A stretch of DNA of 64,000 nucleotides, from NCBI GenBank assembly GCA_027919835.1, contig JANVFP010000013.1, forward strand, positions 1,286,158 to 1,350,157, read 5' to 3'. Below, one piece after another: positions 21,301 to 32,539 of this stretch. Numbering within the stretch: position 1 is the stretch's first letter; each line of letters starts with the position of its first letter. The position numbers and the translations under genes were made by a program. Source of the stretch: Lentinula raphanica. Its lineage: Eukaryota > Basidiomycota > Agaricomycetes > Agaricales > Omphalotaceae. The notes beneath the pieces are model-generated. The model ran no database searches and was not told the DNA's origin. It saw only the letters and a list, made by a program, of their open reading frames with translations.

Positions 21301-22452
21301 GGGACCGCTGACTCCAGGTTGAAGGGGCTGAGAAGAATCTGTTCAGTACAAAGAGGTTTAGCGAGGAAAAGTAGGACGACTTACAGAGAATCGTTTGCCG
21401 CCAAGATTATCGGTAAGCTTCTCTAACGTGGTGTAGTAGTCATATGCGGTGATTTTCCCTCTGTAACTGAGCATGTGGAACTGCTCTAGGGCTCGGAAAG
21501 TGCAAGCGGTCTTGGGGCGGTCTGTAGTAGCAGGAAGCCACTCATTGAGCATCAGTTGCTCCCAATGAGGCTTCATTACACTGAGGGGACAATGACAGAA
21601 GTCAAGAGTAACTCGATGAATTTTATTCGTGTTGATGACAACGAAATCGGCGGGGCCAGGAGCGGGGTAGGGACAGATGGAGCCATTGGGATGTCCTAAC
21701 TGGATCCTAAGACCCATTTCTTGTAACGATGTATCTTCAAAAAAAAGACCATTCCAACGCTGAAGGAGAAGAAGGTTAGGTCAATGTAGAATGAACAAAG
21801 GGTATACTGCACGGACCTTGATTGAATCCAACGGTTTGTCAAGATGGTGCCTCACACAACAAGCGGCACAAGTGAGCTGCCTGGAGAAGCAGTCTGTACA
21901 CTGATACTCTGGTAATCCCCCTTCCATCTCATCGGAGCAAGTCGGGCAGCGATCAAGGTCCAAGTTTGAGCGAGCCTCCACTGTGAGAAGGACCCTCAGT
22001 GCATCATCTCTGCAATGTTCGGACCAATGTAGCAAAGGATAGTCCTGTTGTATTTAGTCAATCAGCGTGAATGAACGGAATTCGATTGGACTACTCACAG
22101 ATTTTCTGTATCGTTTTGTTGTCTTTGCAAAAGATGGAGCTGCGGCGTTGTCGAAAGCAGATACCAATTCATCCTCCGGGATAGGGTCCAAGAAGTCTTG
22201 TGAGTTCCCGGCTTGAGAGGTCGTAAAAAGTTCATCCAGCGCGATGGGAGGCATAGTCTGTATTGGATTCGGTGGGGCCACAGGCAATTCACGTCGGAAG
22301 ACACGTCGGGAATCACTGCTGAGAGTCTCGGAAACAACGGAAGGTCTTGTGGAGGATGAAGAGGAGGAAGTAGAACTCTTCAGCCCCAGATCTGAGAGCT
22401 GTAAGCCTTCCAGGGGATCAGGAGTGGTCAATTTTCGTTTTTTGCGAGCCAT
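18399..22452 (-). pseudogene. KDZ transposase (CxC2 type), frameshifted
   Basis: DDE-type transposase of the Kyakuja-Dileera-Zisupton superfamily. The first seven exons join in frame: 22452-22099, 22044-21817, 21759-21385, 21327-21095, 21043-20881, 20826-20678 and 20627-20343. A CxC2-like cysteine cluster (CPTCSDEM, YQCTDCF, CAACCVRHHLDKPL) is followed by the catalytic core: D in AIDACFRLKNR, D in ISYDIACQWS and E in DGEGIERIW. Right after the last of these, the expected continuation EMGPGSRQNTCEDYW appears in another frame. A short deletion near 20343 therefore breaks the protein. Further downstream (to 18399) the normal C-terminal region follows, with a GESRRVISWIW motif, a coiled coil and a Glu/Asp-rich tail. 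A second stop lies in a 21-bp tandem duplication at about 19830-19875. Probably inactive in this copy. Confidence 0.85.
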
Positions 22453-22597
22453 GATAGACGGTCACGAAGAGAAAAAGAAAGCGCGATAACACGTGATTAC
22501 ATTCAAGAAAAAATACGCGCGCGAGCTAGGAGTCAATATTTACAAAAATGCTCGATAGTAGTATGTTACGGTAGATTGAGAGACTAGCAATGATTCG

Positions 22598-23629
22598 TCA
22601 GACCCCCATACTGTCCAGCCAGTTCTCTGCTTCAACGATACTCTTGACTTCAAGTACAATCACTTCTTCTCCGATCTCCTTCCCGTCGTTGAGAATTCTG
22701 TCGGCTTCTTCACTAGAGAACAAGAATTTGAGTCTGAAGATTGGTCAGATAATCGGATAAACCTCACGCAGAGACAACGCAGTTCATGTCGCTTGTATGA
22801 ACCGCCCAGAGACGACCGCGAAAGGGGAACCGGGGCGAAATTGGGATTCGGGTTCCAGCAGAAGATGCGGAGAGGCTAGAAGTAGAGGAGATGGTGGACG
22901 ATGAGGAAGCATGTTTGGATGAGGAAGCATGTTTAGATGGGGAAGCAGGTTTAGATGGGGAGGGCGTATTGGCACGTTTCTTCTCCTTTAGCTTAAGGGG
23001 GGTTTTGGGAAAAATCTTAGGAGTAGAAGTAATGGGAGCAGCCACAGCGGGAGAGGAAGTCCTTGGGAGGGGTTCAGGGGAAGAAAGGGTAACCACGTTG
23101 TGATTAGACCGAGGTGGGATCGAAGAAGGCGGAGATGGAGAGCTGAAAGGATGCTCGTACTGCGTGCTATCTACGAAATCCGGACCGTGCTCGTGATGAG
23201 CTAGACAATACTTCTTCCAACCACCCATAGCCTCCTCGTAGGTCCTGTATTTCTTGAAGTGGTTGTTAGGGTACCCGAGGACACGGCTTGCCACATTGGC
23301 CCTGTATCCTCATCAATAAAAAGTCAACGTTCAAGCCTGGAAACGTACCAATCACGATAGCATCCTGGCAAATTGCCAACGTATATATTATAGAAACCTA
23401 CTATGTTCTTTGAATCTCCGGGGCCATCGTACAAGGGTGGCACACAGGTCGGTTTCGAGTCCATTTCGATGATCAAGGGGTCCCAGTCGGACAATCCAGC
23501 CCACACACTGCTTTCGGATAGACGGGAGGAATTAGGACTAGGGGTGTTGGGCCTAGTCGCGTCTTGGGGTGCAACTCTCTCGTCAATATCAATATCGTCG
23601 TCGGATTGATAGAGAGGCACAAAACTCAT
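22598..23629 (-). CDS. Element-borne protein with RNase H1-N/viroplasmin-like domain
   Basis: Three exons, 23629-23349, 23301-22768 and 22733-22598, give 316 residues. Around residues 80-125 the protein reads IVGFYNIYVGNLPGCYRDW then NVASRVLGYPNNHFKKYRT and YEEAMGGWKKYC. This matches the pattern of the small RNase H1 N-terminal / caulimovirus viroplasmin fold, in which G-x-x-P-G-x-Y-x-x-W precedes a G-x-x-x-x-x-FK-x-x-x-T-x-EEA motif and which binds RNA/DNA hybrids. The middle is Ser/Pro/Lys-rich with three KHASS-like repeats. The end (LKFLFSSEEADRILNDGKEI) is helical. No RNase H catalytic domain is present. Its place between the transposase and dioxygenase genes, same strand as both, suggests a role in the element. 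Function is inferred only. Confidence 0.72.
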
Positions 23630-24361
23630 TGCTGAGCTGGCAGGAGGTGGTGGTTCAGTTGAAGGACACCCACAAAAAATCCACGTGCTAGGAGCCGACT
23701 AGAAAAAAGATCATCACTAAGTTCGAATTTTGGGCGCCTATCTTCAAGATCGCTGAACGCTGGAATTGTTTTCGCGATTCTGGCTTTTGGAGGCAAGAGT
23801 AAAATAGAATGAATGATCGTTTGAGCGATTCCAGCCTAGTATATGAGATTTATGACCCAAGAGGAATTTATCTGAATGTGTCTGAGTTTTTTGACTACTC
23901 GCACCTCAAAGTCGTTACAGGCACTATGCAATACTTGTAACATGCGAATCCTGCTCACAATTCTCAAACCCTTGGGCAAGATCTGACTATAGTGAACTTA
24001 ATCATTAGCATATAGGTCCTACTGGTTGAGAAAAACGTCTCTAGCATGACATCTTGCTGCTCCTGAGTGGAAGTTGGAGTAGCGCCAGGCGTGCACTACC
24101 TAGTATGTGTTAGGCTACCTGGTACCATGTACTATGCCTTATCTGTATCCAGAGTGACTGGATGTTCCCTGATTGCTCATACATGCACAGAGCATCCAAT
24201 ATTACACTTTGTATGCAGAGGGAACCGTGGTACTACCGTACAACCTTAATACCTATCTCTTCTCTCATTTGTGAACAATCCTCTCATCAGCGGGGGGTTC
24301 TTACACTTAGGACACTCTGACAGAAGAATTCAAAGGCAGTTTCATTGCATATTTATGTAGA
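23630..24361. other. Spacer inside the KDZ element, no gene seen
   Basis: About 730 bp between the start of the RNase H1-N-like gene and the end of the dioxygenase gene. Frames are short and irregular. It probably holds the promoter of the first and the 3' UTR of the second. Confidence 0.45.
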
Positions 24362-26186
24362 TTATGTAGATCGACTGGAGCGTATATCATTCCAAAGTGA
24401 GAACATTTTCAAACCGTTGCCCCAGCGAGCTTTTCTATCCCTTTCCCTCTTCTGTATATCTACCCGTTTCTTGGTCTCTAAGAAGTCCTTGTCTGACATG
24501 AAACCGTTATACACCCACCGGAAAAGTCCAGAGGAGGAATACTGGACGATAGAGTAACGCTCCTCCCCATCCTGGATGGGAAGGTTGGAGTGAGTGAGTA
24601 GAGCAGAAGGAATCAGAATCGTCGATCCAGGAGGAAATCGGATTATCAATCCCAGATCCCACAGAACGAGATGCCCACCCTTGTCTGGATCAAAGCGGCC
24701 TAGGGGAGTTATGGCACACCAGCCAAAAGCTAGGTTATAGCTGTCCGTGTGAGGCCGAGACACACAGTGCGGACCTAGGTTGAAGCTGACGCTCCCGAAA
24801 GCACTCTTCTTGAACCACCGTCGGAGCTTGGGGTCAGAATTGAAAAGAGAATCTAGAGTTTCCTGATAGAGGCGGTAAATCTTCCCCGCGAAACATTCGA
24901 ATACGCCTGAGAGCGGTATCGTCAGAGAATATCAGCTCAAAAGGAAAAGGGAAACTCACAATTCGTGAAGCCCATCAGGCGTTGAAAGCTGGGGGAAGCA
25001 GTGAGATCGATGAGTATATTCCGGTTTGAGATTCCATAGAAGGCCATAGTCCCTGGCCTCTGCAATCGGTTTGAGGAATGTGGGGTGAAGAATCTCAGGA
25101 AAAAGGCTTACCTCACTTCCTCCTCCAAAGGATGTGCCAATGGAGACCGACGGTCCAGAGACGTGTTTGTTGTTTTTCTGCTTCTCAGAGAAGGTCATCT
25201 TTCCCCGAGCAACCCGAACCAGCTCTTCAAGATCGTTCATGACCTTGTCCCATTTCGGGTCTCTTGGTTTTCCCGCTAGGACAGCAAATACTCGACCGCA
25301 CTTATCGACCATGGGAAAACTCTCACTGTGAAGGATTCAGGGAGGGCCAAAAGAGGAGAAAACAAGATACTCACTCTCCCTGCCATTCCACAGCCTTCAT
25401 CTCAAATTCTGAACCCAAAAGCTCCAGGACAGAGGGATATATGTTGTCGAAAGATTGTCTGAGGCCAGACCAGCCTCCTAAGTTGACAGGGAGGTCTTCC
25501 GTTTGAAAGTCTTCGTTGTGAGGAGAGAGAGTTCGCGACTCTGCGGCACGACGTTGTGAGATTTCCTTGAGGCCGGTACGCAATTGAGCCTGCGCATCCT
25601 CCCGAGCGACTCTTCGTTTCTTCCGATTCTTCAACGTTTTTCGTCTCCTTCGCGCGCGTTTGCCTGACTCCTTTTTAGAGTCATCGAAAGGTTCATCCTC
25701 TTCTTCCGAGGTATTTTCGGGGAGATCTGGTTGGAAGGGATGTAGTGAAGAAGGAAGGGGTAGGTCATATTCTTCTTCACCCGCAAGGCTCTCAGAGGAG
25801 TCGTCGCTCTCAAGGTCAGAGAGCTCCGACAGATCCCCTTCCAAGTCGACCTCGTATTCTCTACTTGTGGAAGTTTCCGAGTCTTCATAGGCGTCTAGGG
25901 CAGCGTCCAGGTCAAATTGAGAAGCCACGATAGGGTGTCCTGAGGAGAGGCCATAGGCGCGAAACTCCTTGCCGGACCGCACTAAGAAAATGAGTTCAGT
26001 TAAGAGACAGAGACAGAAAAAGAAAAAGAAGACAAAGAAGCACTAAGGGATAGAGTCGCTTCTCTATGAAGAATCTCACCAGGCTCCAAAGTCGGGCCCT
26101 CGGAGACTATTCATAGTCACCGTGCTCTGCACCCTTGCGCTTCTCTAGGGATAGAGATAAAAAAAGAGCTTACAGCCGCGACTCAT
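24362..26186 (-). CDS. TET/JBP-family 2-oxoglutarate/Fe(II) dioxygenase (element-borne)
   Basis: Oxidises 5-methylcytosine or thymine in DNA in the characterised members of this family. Five exons, 26186-26174, 25981-25375, 25325-25112, 25059-24960 and 24906-24362, give 492 residues in frame. The first exon is only 13 nt. The N-terminal 200 residues are acidic and basic low complexity, ending in LPVNLGGWSGLRQSF, which also occurs in the second TET-like gene. The catalytic core has FNLGPHCVSRPHTDSYN with the H-x-D iron ligands, GWC, then GGHLVLWDLGLIIRFPPGS, the distal His in ALLTHSNLPI, and the 2-oxoglutarate-binding Arg in ERYSIVQYSSSGLFRW. All key residues are present, so it could be active. 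It ends in a basic tail. It is transcribed divergently from the 1025-residue gene. Confidence 0.88.
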
Positions 26187-26412
26187 ACAGTAGAGTGAGC
26201 CTAGAGTGAAAAGACTTGAGTGAGAACGTTGAGGATCGTTGCGTTGTTTGAAGAAGTAAGCGCCGAAACATGAAAGTGACGAAGCGTATTGTCACATCAC
26301 GTGATAAATCGATCCATAATCAGAACTACTCCTCATCACTCCGCTGACTGAACTTTTCTAAAAACTTTCGACTTGAGTACACTCACTTTTTTTTGAAAAA
26401 ACTCTCAACGCA
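26187..26412. promoter_or_regulatory. Head-to-head promoter region inside the KDZ element
   Basis: 226 bp between the start of the dioxygenase gene (26186, -) and the large gene (26413, +). It contains a CACGTGAT box near 26298, an E-box-like core also found near 22490 upstream of the transposase gene (ACACGTGATTAC). The shared box may be a common control site of the element; this is inference. Confidence 0.4.
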
Positions 26413-29400
26413 ATGGGTCGTAAGAAGAAAGACACAGGACGTAAACAAGGGAACCAGGGGCATTTCCATGGGGAGCCTCTGCAACTCCTTGAGTCGTTTG
26501 CCCCCGCTTACGTCAATGCTGGTATGAATAAAACCAACTTCTGGAAGGAGTTTTGGCTTGCCTGGTACGAAAAGTACCCTCCTCTCTCTCCTGCCAACGA
26601 GGACGCATCAGGTCCTTCTGGCGATGCTTCCAACGACCCTTCTTCTGCCTCTAAGGACTCTTCTTCTTCCGCTAAGGACTCGTCTCCTTCCGCTAAGGAC
26701 TCTTCTTCTGCCTCGAAGGACCGCACCTCTGTCGATGTTGAGCTTCCTGCTTCCAAAAACAATCCTTCTAAATCCTCTGCTGAAACGGGAGAGAGAGATT
26801 TGGGGGGTGACCCGGATGTTCTCGCGGCAAGGACTGCCAGCACACAGGTAAATATGAAACATCTGCCATTAGTATATACTTGCCTACATAGTTACTGATG
26901 TGAGTGATTAGAAAATCAAGAGCTGGTTTAGTAACAGAGCAACGAAGTACAAGAGTAGGGAGAAAAACCCATTCCTCCAGTATCTGAGGAGGTTGGACAA
27001 GAAATTGGTGGCACCCCGCCTCATGCCCCTTCACAAGTATTTTATGCAGCTTCCCGAATACTGCGATGAGGTTGAGTCCCGTTATCTCGCGGAGTTCGAG
27101 AAGAAGGATTCTTCTGAAGAGGTGGATGAGCTTGACGAGGAGGATGAGCCCCAGGAGAAAGGTACAAAGGAGAAGGAGACTGAGGAAAAGGTTGCTGAAG
27201 AGAAGGAAGGTGTCGACGGTGACGACGATGACGATGAAGAGAAGGATGAGCTCCAGGAAGACAACTCCCTTGACAAGAGAAAGAAATCGTTGGCTCTTAG
27301 CAGACGGGTCCAGATCGCCTCCGCTCTTTTGGCCTCCAAGCCCAAGGAAGTCCAGGAGGATGTGGATCGACGTCAGCGGGCTGATTTTGAGGAGCGTAAA
27401 AGGAAGTACGAGTCTTCACTCTCAGGGGATGACCTCTTCGACCAGGAACTGCTAAATGAGTAAGTGGGCCCAAAAACCCTGAATCTGGAAGATACTAACC
27501 AATTCTGTAGCCGGCGAAGCAATATCGTGGCACTCGTTCAGCCTTTTCTTGATGCTCTTTCGAAGATGACGAAAACGAAGGTTTCTCTCATCGTCGCCAC
27601 CATTGAAGATACCCCGGAGAGAAAAGATAATCTATTCGTTCGGCAGTAAGTTTTTTTCGTCTTCCTGTTTCGAATACCCGAGACTGACTTACCTTAGTGC
27701 ACAATCAAACAATCTCATCAAGAAGTTCTCTGATTGGGATCCCAAGGCGTACCGAGATGGATATATCACTTCGTTCGTGTCTTTTGTACAGAATATGATT
27801 GCGCTGGAACAAGGTAAGATTCCACCTTACACGTGTACTGATTGACTCACATCGAGATAGGCAATTCCGTCCCTCAGCCGACTCAAACCAGTGCAACAAG
27901 CTCAAGCTCTACCCTGAACGATCTCGTGCAAAAGAACAAGCTCTTGAGTCTCCCGGAGGAAGAGTCCAAGACCGCCGACGATTTGAGGAGGGGAGCTAAA
28001 AGAGGAAGGGGTGATTCGGAGGCCATCTCCCAGAGGAAAGCTAAAAAGAGGAAGGGGAAAGGGAAAGGGAAGGCCCGAAGATCTAAGGATGATGAGTCTT
28101 CTGAGAGCGCTCAGTCATCCTTCGAGGATTCAGAAGAAAGTGAAGACGAACCTCTCGTTCTCCGCCGATCCACACGCAGTAAAGGCAGCCCTCCCAACCC
28201 TCTCCCAAGCTCCTCCCATCAGGAAAGCCTCCCTCAGACGACTCAGACCACCGTGATCCAGACTACTACCCCTTCCTCTCAACCTGAGTTCAATTTGGAG
28301 GAGGATTTGGTGAAAATGTCCCCTGAAGATCGTGAAAAGCACCTTGAACGCTATGGGAAGTTCAATCCCCACTGGTATTCTGTTATCCGACGCGGAGATC
28401 TGGAGAAAGAGGAAGCGGCGAGGAAAAAGGAGAAAGAGACAGCAGCTAGTGCTAATCTCACCGCTACTGAAGGTCTCGTTGAAAATCTTGGCACTATGGA
28501 TGTTGCCGAGAATTTCCGGAACCTGGGTGTTGCCGGAAATCCCAGCGCTAGTGCTCCCGTGACTTCTCCTTCTCATCCGTCATCCAGCAATCTCCCCTCC
28601 TCTCAAACCGCTCATATCTCTGGTCTCTCCATCAATCAGGTCTCACAAGAGGTTCCTAAAGTCACTTCTTCCACTCCTCTTTCTCCATCTGCAGCTTCTC
28701 CTCCTCCTCCCTCTACAGCTCCTTCTCCCGCTAACAACGCGACTTCTCCTGCTAACAACGCGACTTCTCCTGCTAACGACAAGACTTCTCCTGCTGACAA
28801 CGCGACCTCGACTGATGATAATGCGACTTCGACTGCTCACAACGCGCCTTCTCCAACCTCTCTTGCTAAGGATACGAATTCTCTTCCAAACGACTCTGCA
28901 GCCTCTTCTCTTCCCCAAGACCGGTCTTCCATTCCTGCATCTGACGGGGGCGGTACCTCGATCAACGCCATCGACAAGGTACAGTCCGGCAACGTTTCAC
29001 TATTAGATGTTGAAGACTTCCAGTCTGCACCCACCCTCGAAGGAGGGCCAAACAGGAATCCCACTAGCCCCAAATCCTCTGCATCTGCCCCCATGGAACC
29101 TGCTTCCTCCTCCTCTGCTGTTCAACATACCAAAAAGCGGCCTGCGCCCACGCCTTCCTCCAATTCAGATGAGGAATGGTTCATCAATATGAAGAATAAG
29201 CTTCTAGCTGCGACTTCTATGGATAGAGCCCCCTGCTGGAGAGACACCGTGGAGCACTGGTTCCTTCTCGAATCTTCTTTTGGTTTCAGCAAACGCGGAA
29301 AGGGACTGCCCACCGCGTCTCGTCCTGCTGCGGTAGGGAACTGGATCAAATCGTATCGTAACGAGAGGACGGATAACATTCCGAAGGGCGTCGGAGGATG

Positions 29401-29704
29401 GAAGGGTTTCGGTACTGAGCTGTTACAGTGGTGGAGAACCATGAACCCGGCCTGGAGGACCCCATCCCCTGACGGCACTTTCTATCACTCCACGGAGGAA
29501 AGGGGAGACTGGGGAGCTCTTGATGTCCAGGGTGCGAACGGATTTCTTAGCGTCCTTGGCTGCTTGATCTGGTGGCATCAAAGGGCTGCAGAGGCTTCGA
29601 TGATTGACAATCGCTGGTTTATCATGAATCAAGATTTGGATTGGGTTCTCAAGGAGCAGCTGAAGGAGAAAGGGATCGCTCTCAAGAAGCCACGCACTGA
29701 CTAG
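26413..29704 (+). CDS. Large uncharacterised element-borne protein (1025 residues)
   Basis: Five exons, 26413-26847, 26912-27459, 27511-27645, 27698-27813 and 27861-29704, join without frame errors. The N-terminal 45 residues (HGEPLQLLESFAPAYVNAG, FWKEFWLAWYEKYPPLS) and the segment after intron 1 (KIKSWFSNRATKYKS) follow a pattern I associate with a family expanded in agaricomycetes and reminiscent of a DNA-binding helical domain. A Glu/Asp/Lys-rich region follows, then basic stretches (AKKRKGKGKGKARRSKDD, a likely NLS) and a long Ser/Pro/Thr linker with ATSPANN-type repeats. The last 170 residues form a Trp-rich domain (CWRDTVEHWFLLESSFGFS, RPAAVGNWIKSYRNE, LLQWWRTMNPAWR, FLSVLGCLIWWHQRA). 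No enzymatic motif is seen. A nuclear DNA-binding or transposition-accessory role is possible but unproven. Confidence 0.75.
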
Positions 29705-29754
29705 GACATTCATATATATATTTGTATTTTTTTGACAATTTTTGGTTAATTAAC

Positions 29755-29989
29755 TGATTATCGTGACTTTTTGTAAATGACCCCATCCCAGAAGGTGTAC
29801 CGCAAAACCCTCAGTGCCGTTGATGCCGAGGCCAGTGCCATTTGATGGCCTGGGCGCCTTTCGGTCTCCTGAGCGCTTAATTAACAGCCCCGGGGCATTT
29901 CCGGACCTCCACCGGGTCATCCTAACTTTTTGCAATAGCTCCCCGATAACTCATCGGGATTCTTTTAAAAGGCTTCACCGTATCCTGTG
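29755..29989. repeat. Right terminal inverted repeat of the KDZ element
   Basis: Reverse complement of 18122-18355. The inner 180 bp looks essentially identical to the left arm. The external end reads ACCGTATCCTGTG and abuts the direct repeat GATTGCC at 29990. Confidence 0.92.
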
Positions 29990-30440
29990 GATTGCCATTC
30001 TGTCGCATGGACTCGTGCTTTAACAAGAGCCTCTCCTCCTTGCGCTTCGTTGGCAAAGTGAAGGTTCCCAAGTTTTGTCTCCTTTAACTTCCATTGGTCT
30101 GGTTTTGTTGGCATATCTCTCCGGTGGATTGGTTTAGTCTCTCCGATGCGTAAAGACACACTGTCCGTGAATGTCTTGTGACCATTCCGACTTTCAATAA
30201 AGTATCGTTGTAAAAAAATCTCTACAACCCGTTTCATAAGTGCATGCTCAAAACCTGGCTTATCATCAGTAGCCTCTCACCGGGATGGTAGTTTTTCTCG
30301 ACACTAGTCTGAAGAGCCATCGAACCAGACCTGACTTGGTCTATCGGTCGAGCGATTACGGTAATGCCAAGGAGGCACGTCGCAAGTGGAAGGACAGACA
30401 ACGCGCGAGTAGAGAACAAAGACGTGATGGAGGGTAGCAT
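29990..30440 (-). pseudogene. Locus-specific protein family copy 3, 5' part
   Basis: Begins at 30440 with MLPSITSLFSTRALSVLPL, a hydrophobic core and TVIARPIDQ, the best preserved signal-peptide exon of the family. After an intron it resumes near 30237 with RVVEIFLQRYF, FTDSVSLRIGETKPIHRRD, TKLGNLHFANEAQGGEALV and VHATEWQS, then runs into the KDZ right end at 29989. It continues the copy whose 3' part lies at 17390-18121. The gene was open at its 5' end when interrupted. Confidence 0.75.
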
Positions 30441-30890
30441 GATTCTAAGGGAAAGGCAACGACGATTGCAAATATGAGTTCAGTAGGTCCAGCCTATTAC
30501 ACAGATTTAGCATACTCAATATCAGGCAATGGAGTGACCACATACCCGTGAACGGTTTTGTCGAAGATAAGTAAGCAAGCTAGTATTGAGCGATCGACAG
30601 CGAGTCCTAAGCGCTAAGCGGGTCTAAGGCTTTTTCTTCTACAGAAAGGCGACAGTGATAGCAGATATAATAACGTCCAGCCTATCCCAGTGATCAGAGA
30701 TTCAGCACATCAGTATCAGGACTCAGGAAAAATGGAGACGCATACCAGTGGACGTTTTTTTTAAGATGTGCGAGTGAGCTGGTTGTGCTGAGTGGTCAAG
30801 AGCCGAGAGTGAAGAAACAACCTGAGCGAGTCTGAGCGCTGAGAGGCTTTTTATCTTCACAGTGGCCACCGTCGGATCATTGCGGAATCT
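30441..30890. repeat. Unit-flanking repeat upstream of copy 3
   Basis: Closely matches 15290-15740 upstream of copy 2. Shared landmarks include the stretch with CGATCGACAGCGAGTCCTAA, the poly-T box near the AAGATGTG motif, and CACAGTGGCCACCGTCGGATC just before the next insertion. It ends at the direct repeat ATTGCGGAATCT (30879-30890). Confidence 0.7.
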
Positions 30891-32539
30891 AGTCTACATG
30901 AAATACATGGGTCCAAACCGTAGTCCGATTTTCGTGTCAGGTGCAATTCACGTGTGGCCTGTCGCGTCCTTTGTCGCGTCCTCAAAATACATATTATTGC
31001 CCCCAATCTCCCATTGTTTTGGTGCTTGAAGTCAGTCAATATAGTGCTGGACCTCGCAACTACTAAAGACATGTCTCAAGAGCTGTTTTGAGCATTGAGA
31101 GTGGTGAAAACAGCAGAAAACCCTAGATCATGTTGAAATTGCGAGGATTTGAAGGTGGTCAAGGCTACTCAAGGAGAAAAAAGCCTCAAATAAGGCTCAC
31201 ATATCTCATAAAATGTACATACTAAAAATTCACGGCCATATCTGTTGGAGGTGGAGGATGGTGTTGAAAATATGAGTGGAGCGCTTGCTTTTTAGTGGGG
31301 ACCGATGAGCAATCCATACTGGATATATATGGAAACTGGATATATATGGAAACTCAAGGCACTTGGAAATCGGGCTCGTGTCTCATGTCCGTGGATGGCC
31401 ATGTCCATATAGGGACATAGGTCTCACAGCCACAGATAATATGCTTTGACCTTGCCTATTTTGCCGCTATCTGTATTACTTAATATACCATCTTATCTCT
31501 GTGGGAATAATTTGAGCCCCAACTCCCGAGGCATACCACTGAGCGCTGCTCAGCACTCAGCGGTGACTTCTGTGAGTGCACACTGCAAAATTGCAGAATC
31601 AATGCAGCTCATAGGAAATTTTTTGTGTCCTCATTCATATTTGATATTCATTGAACTCAATAAAATGCACAACACATTTCTAGTCCCAGTGAGCATGCAA
31701 TGCCATGCATACAGTTTACAAGCAGCAAGCTGTTACAGCTCATTTCACAAAACACCAACCTTCTGAGTCAAGAGATTGAATCAGCTTCAAGGAAAGTTCA
31801 ATGTAGCCAATTTTTGAATACTCAAGAGCAGTCAAGAGCACACAGGAGTGCACAAAATCACAGTCAATAGAAATAAGTGCCCTTAAGCGCTCAAGTCCGT
31901 GATTTTAATGAGCCATCTTGAAAAAGTCCTATGTCCCGACGAGGCATTTGTCTCCCACACACCTAATCAAGACATAGGACATTTTCAAGATCACTGAGGC
32001 CGTGAGCCCCGCAAACTTGATATCTTGATAAAATTGCACAAAAAGCTTGATATTCAGCGATACACCTCAATTCTGCCAATTTTCCTAGTATGTGCATGTT
32101 CTACAATCACTTAGCAATCTCTTCCTTCCTTCTTTCTTTTTCTTCTCTTCTTGCAACTTGAAAAACTTGAAAAAACCATTCTGTCCACAGACATAGGACA
32201 TAAGCCGGAAATCGGGGTCCACGTTTCACACCGTAATTTCATGCAGACTCTAAACTTGGGAAGCGCCGCTGCGGCAGCAATACACCTTGCTTGTAATTGT
32301 TGATTGGCAGGCTTCCGTTTGGCAGCATGAATGAATACAAGCCAATTCACCCCGCTGCTTATTCAGCAAGTGGGGATGATTGGCTTGCCCAAAGCACACA
32401 TGGGATGACCAAAAATATTCACTGGCAATAGCATATATTGGGCATATATCTGTAAATCAGACTACTGCAAGAAAGGCTCAAGGACTAAGTGATGATAATA
32501 TATGCCATGCAGAAGACCACATCAAAGATTGAGAATTAT

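Larger units (their letters stand above)
18122..29989. mobile_element. KDZ-superfamily DNA transposon carrying a TET/JBP gene (11,868 bp)
   Basis: The element is bounded by long terminal inverted repeats and by the direct repeat GATTGCC (18115-18121 and 29990-29996). The pre-insertion site is preserved in paralogous copy 2 near 14855, where GATTGCC occurs once and the flanks join. Cargo, left to right: KDZ transposase (-), RNase H1-N-like protein (-), TET/JBP dioxygenase (-), 1025-residue uncharacterised protein (+). The promoters of the dioxygenase and the large protein face each other head to head across about 230 bp. Association of KDZ elements with TET/JBP genes has been reported for mushroom genomes. 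The near-perfect inverted repeats suggest a recent insertion, while the transposase frame is broken. Confidence 0.93.

Noticed and set aside
28700..28870. Direct repeats in the 1025-residue gene considered as a CRISPR-like array
   Set aside because: They are in-frame repeats encoding Thr-Ser-Pro-Ala-Asn-Asn units within one exon of a eukaryotic gene.
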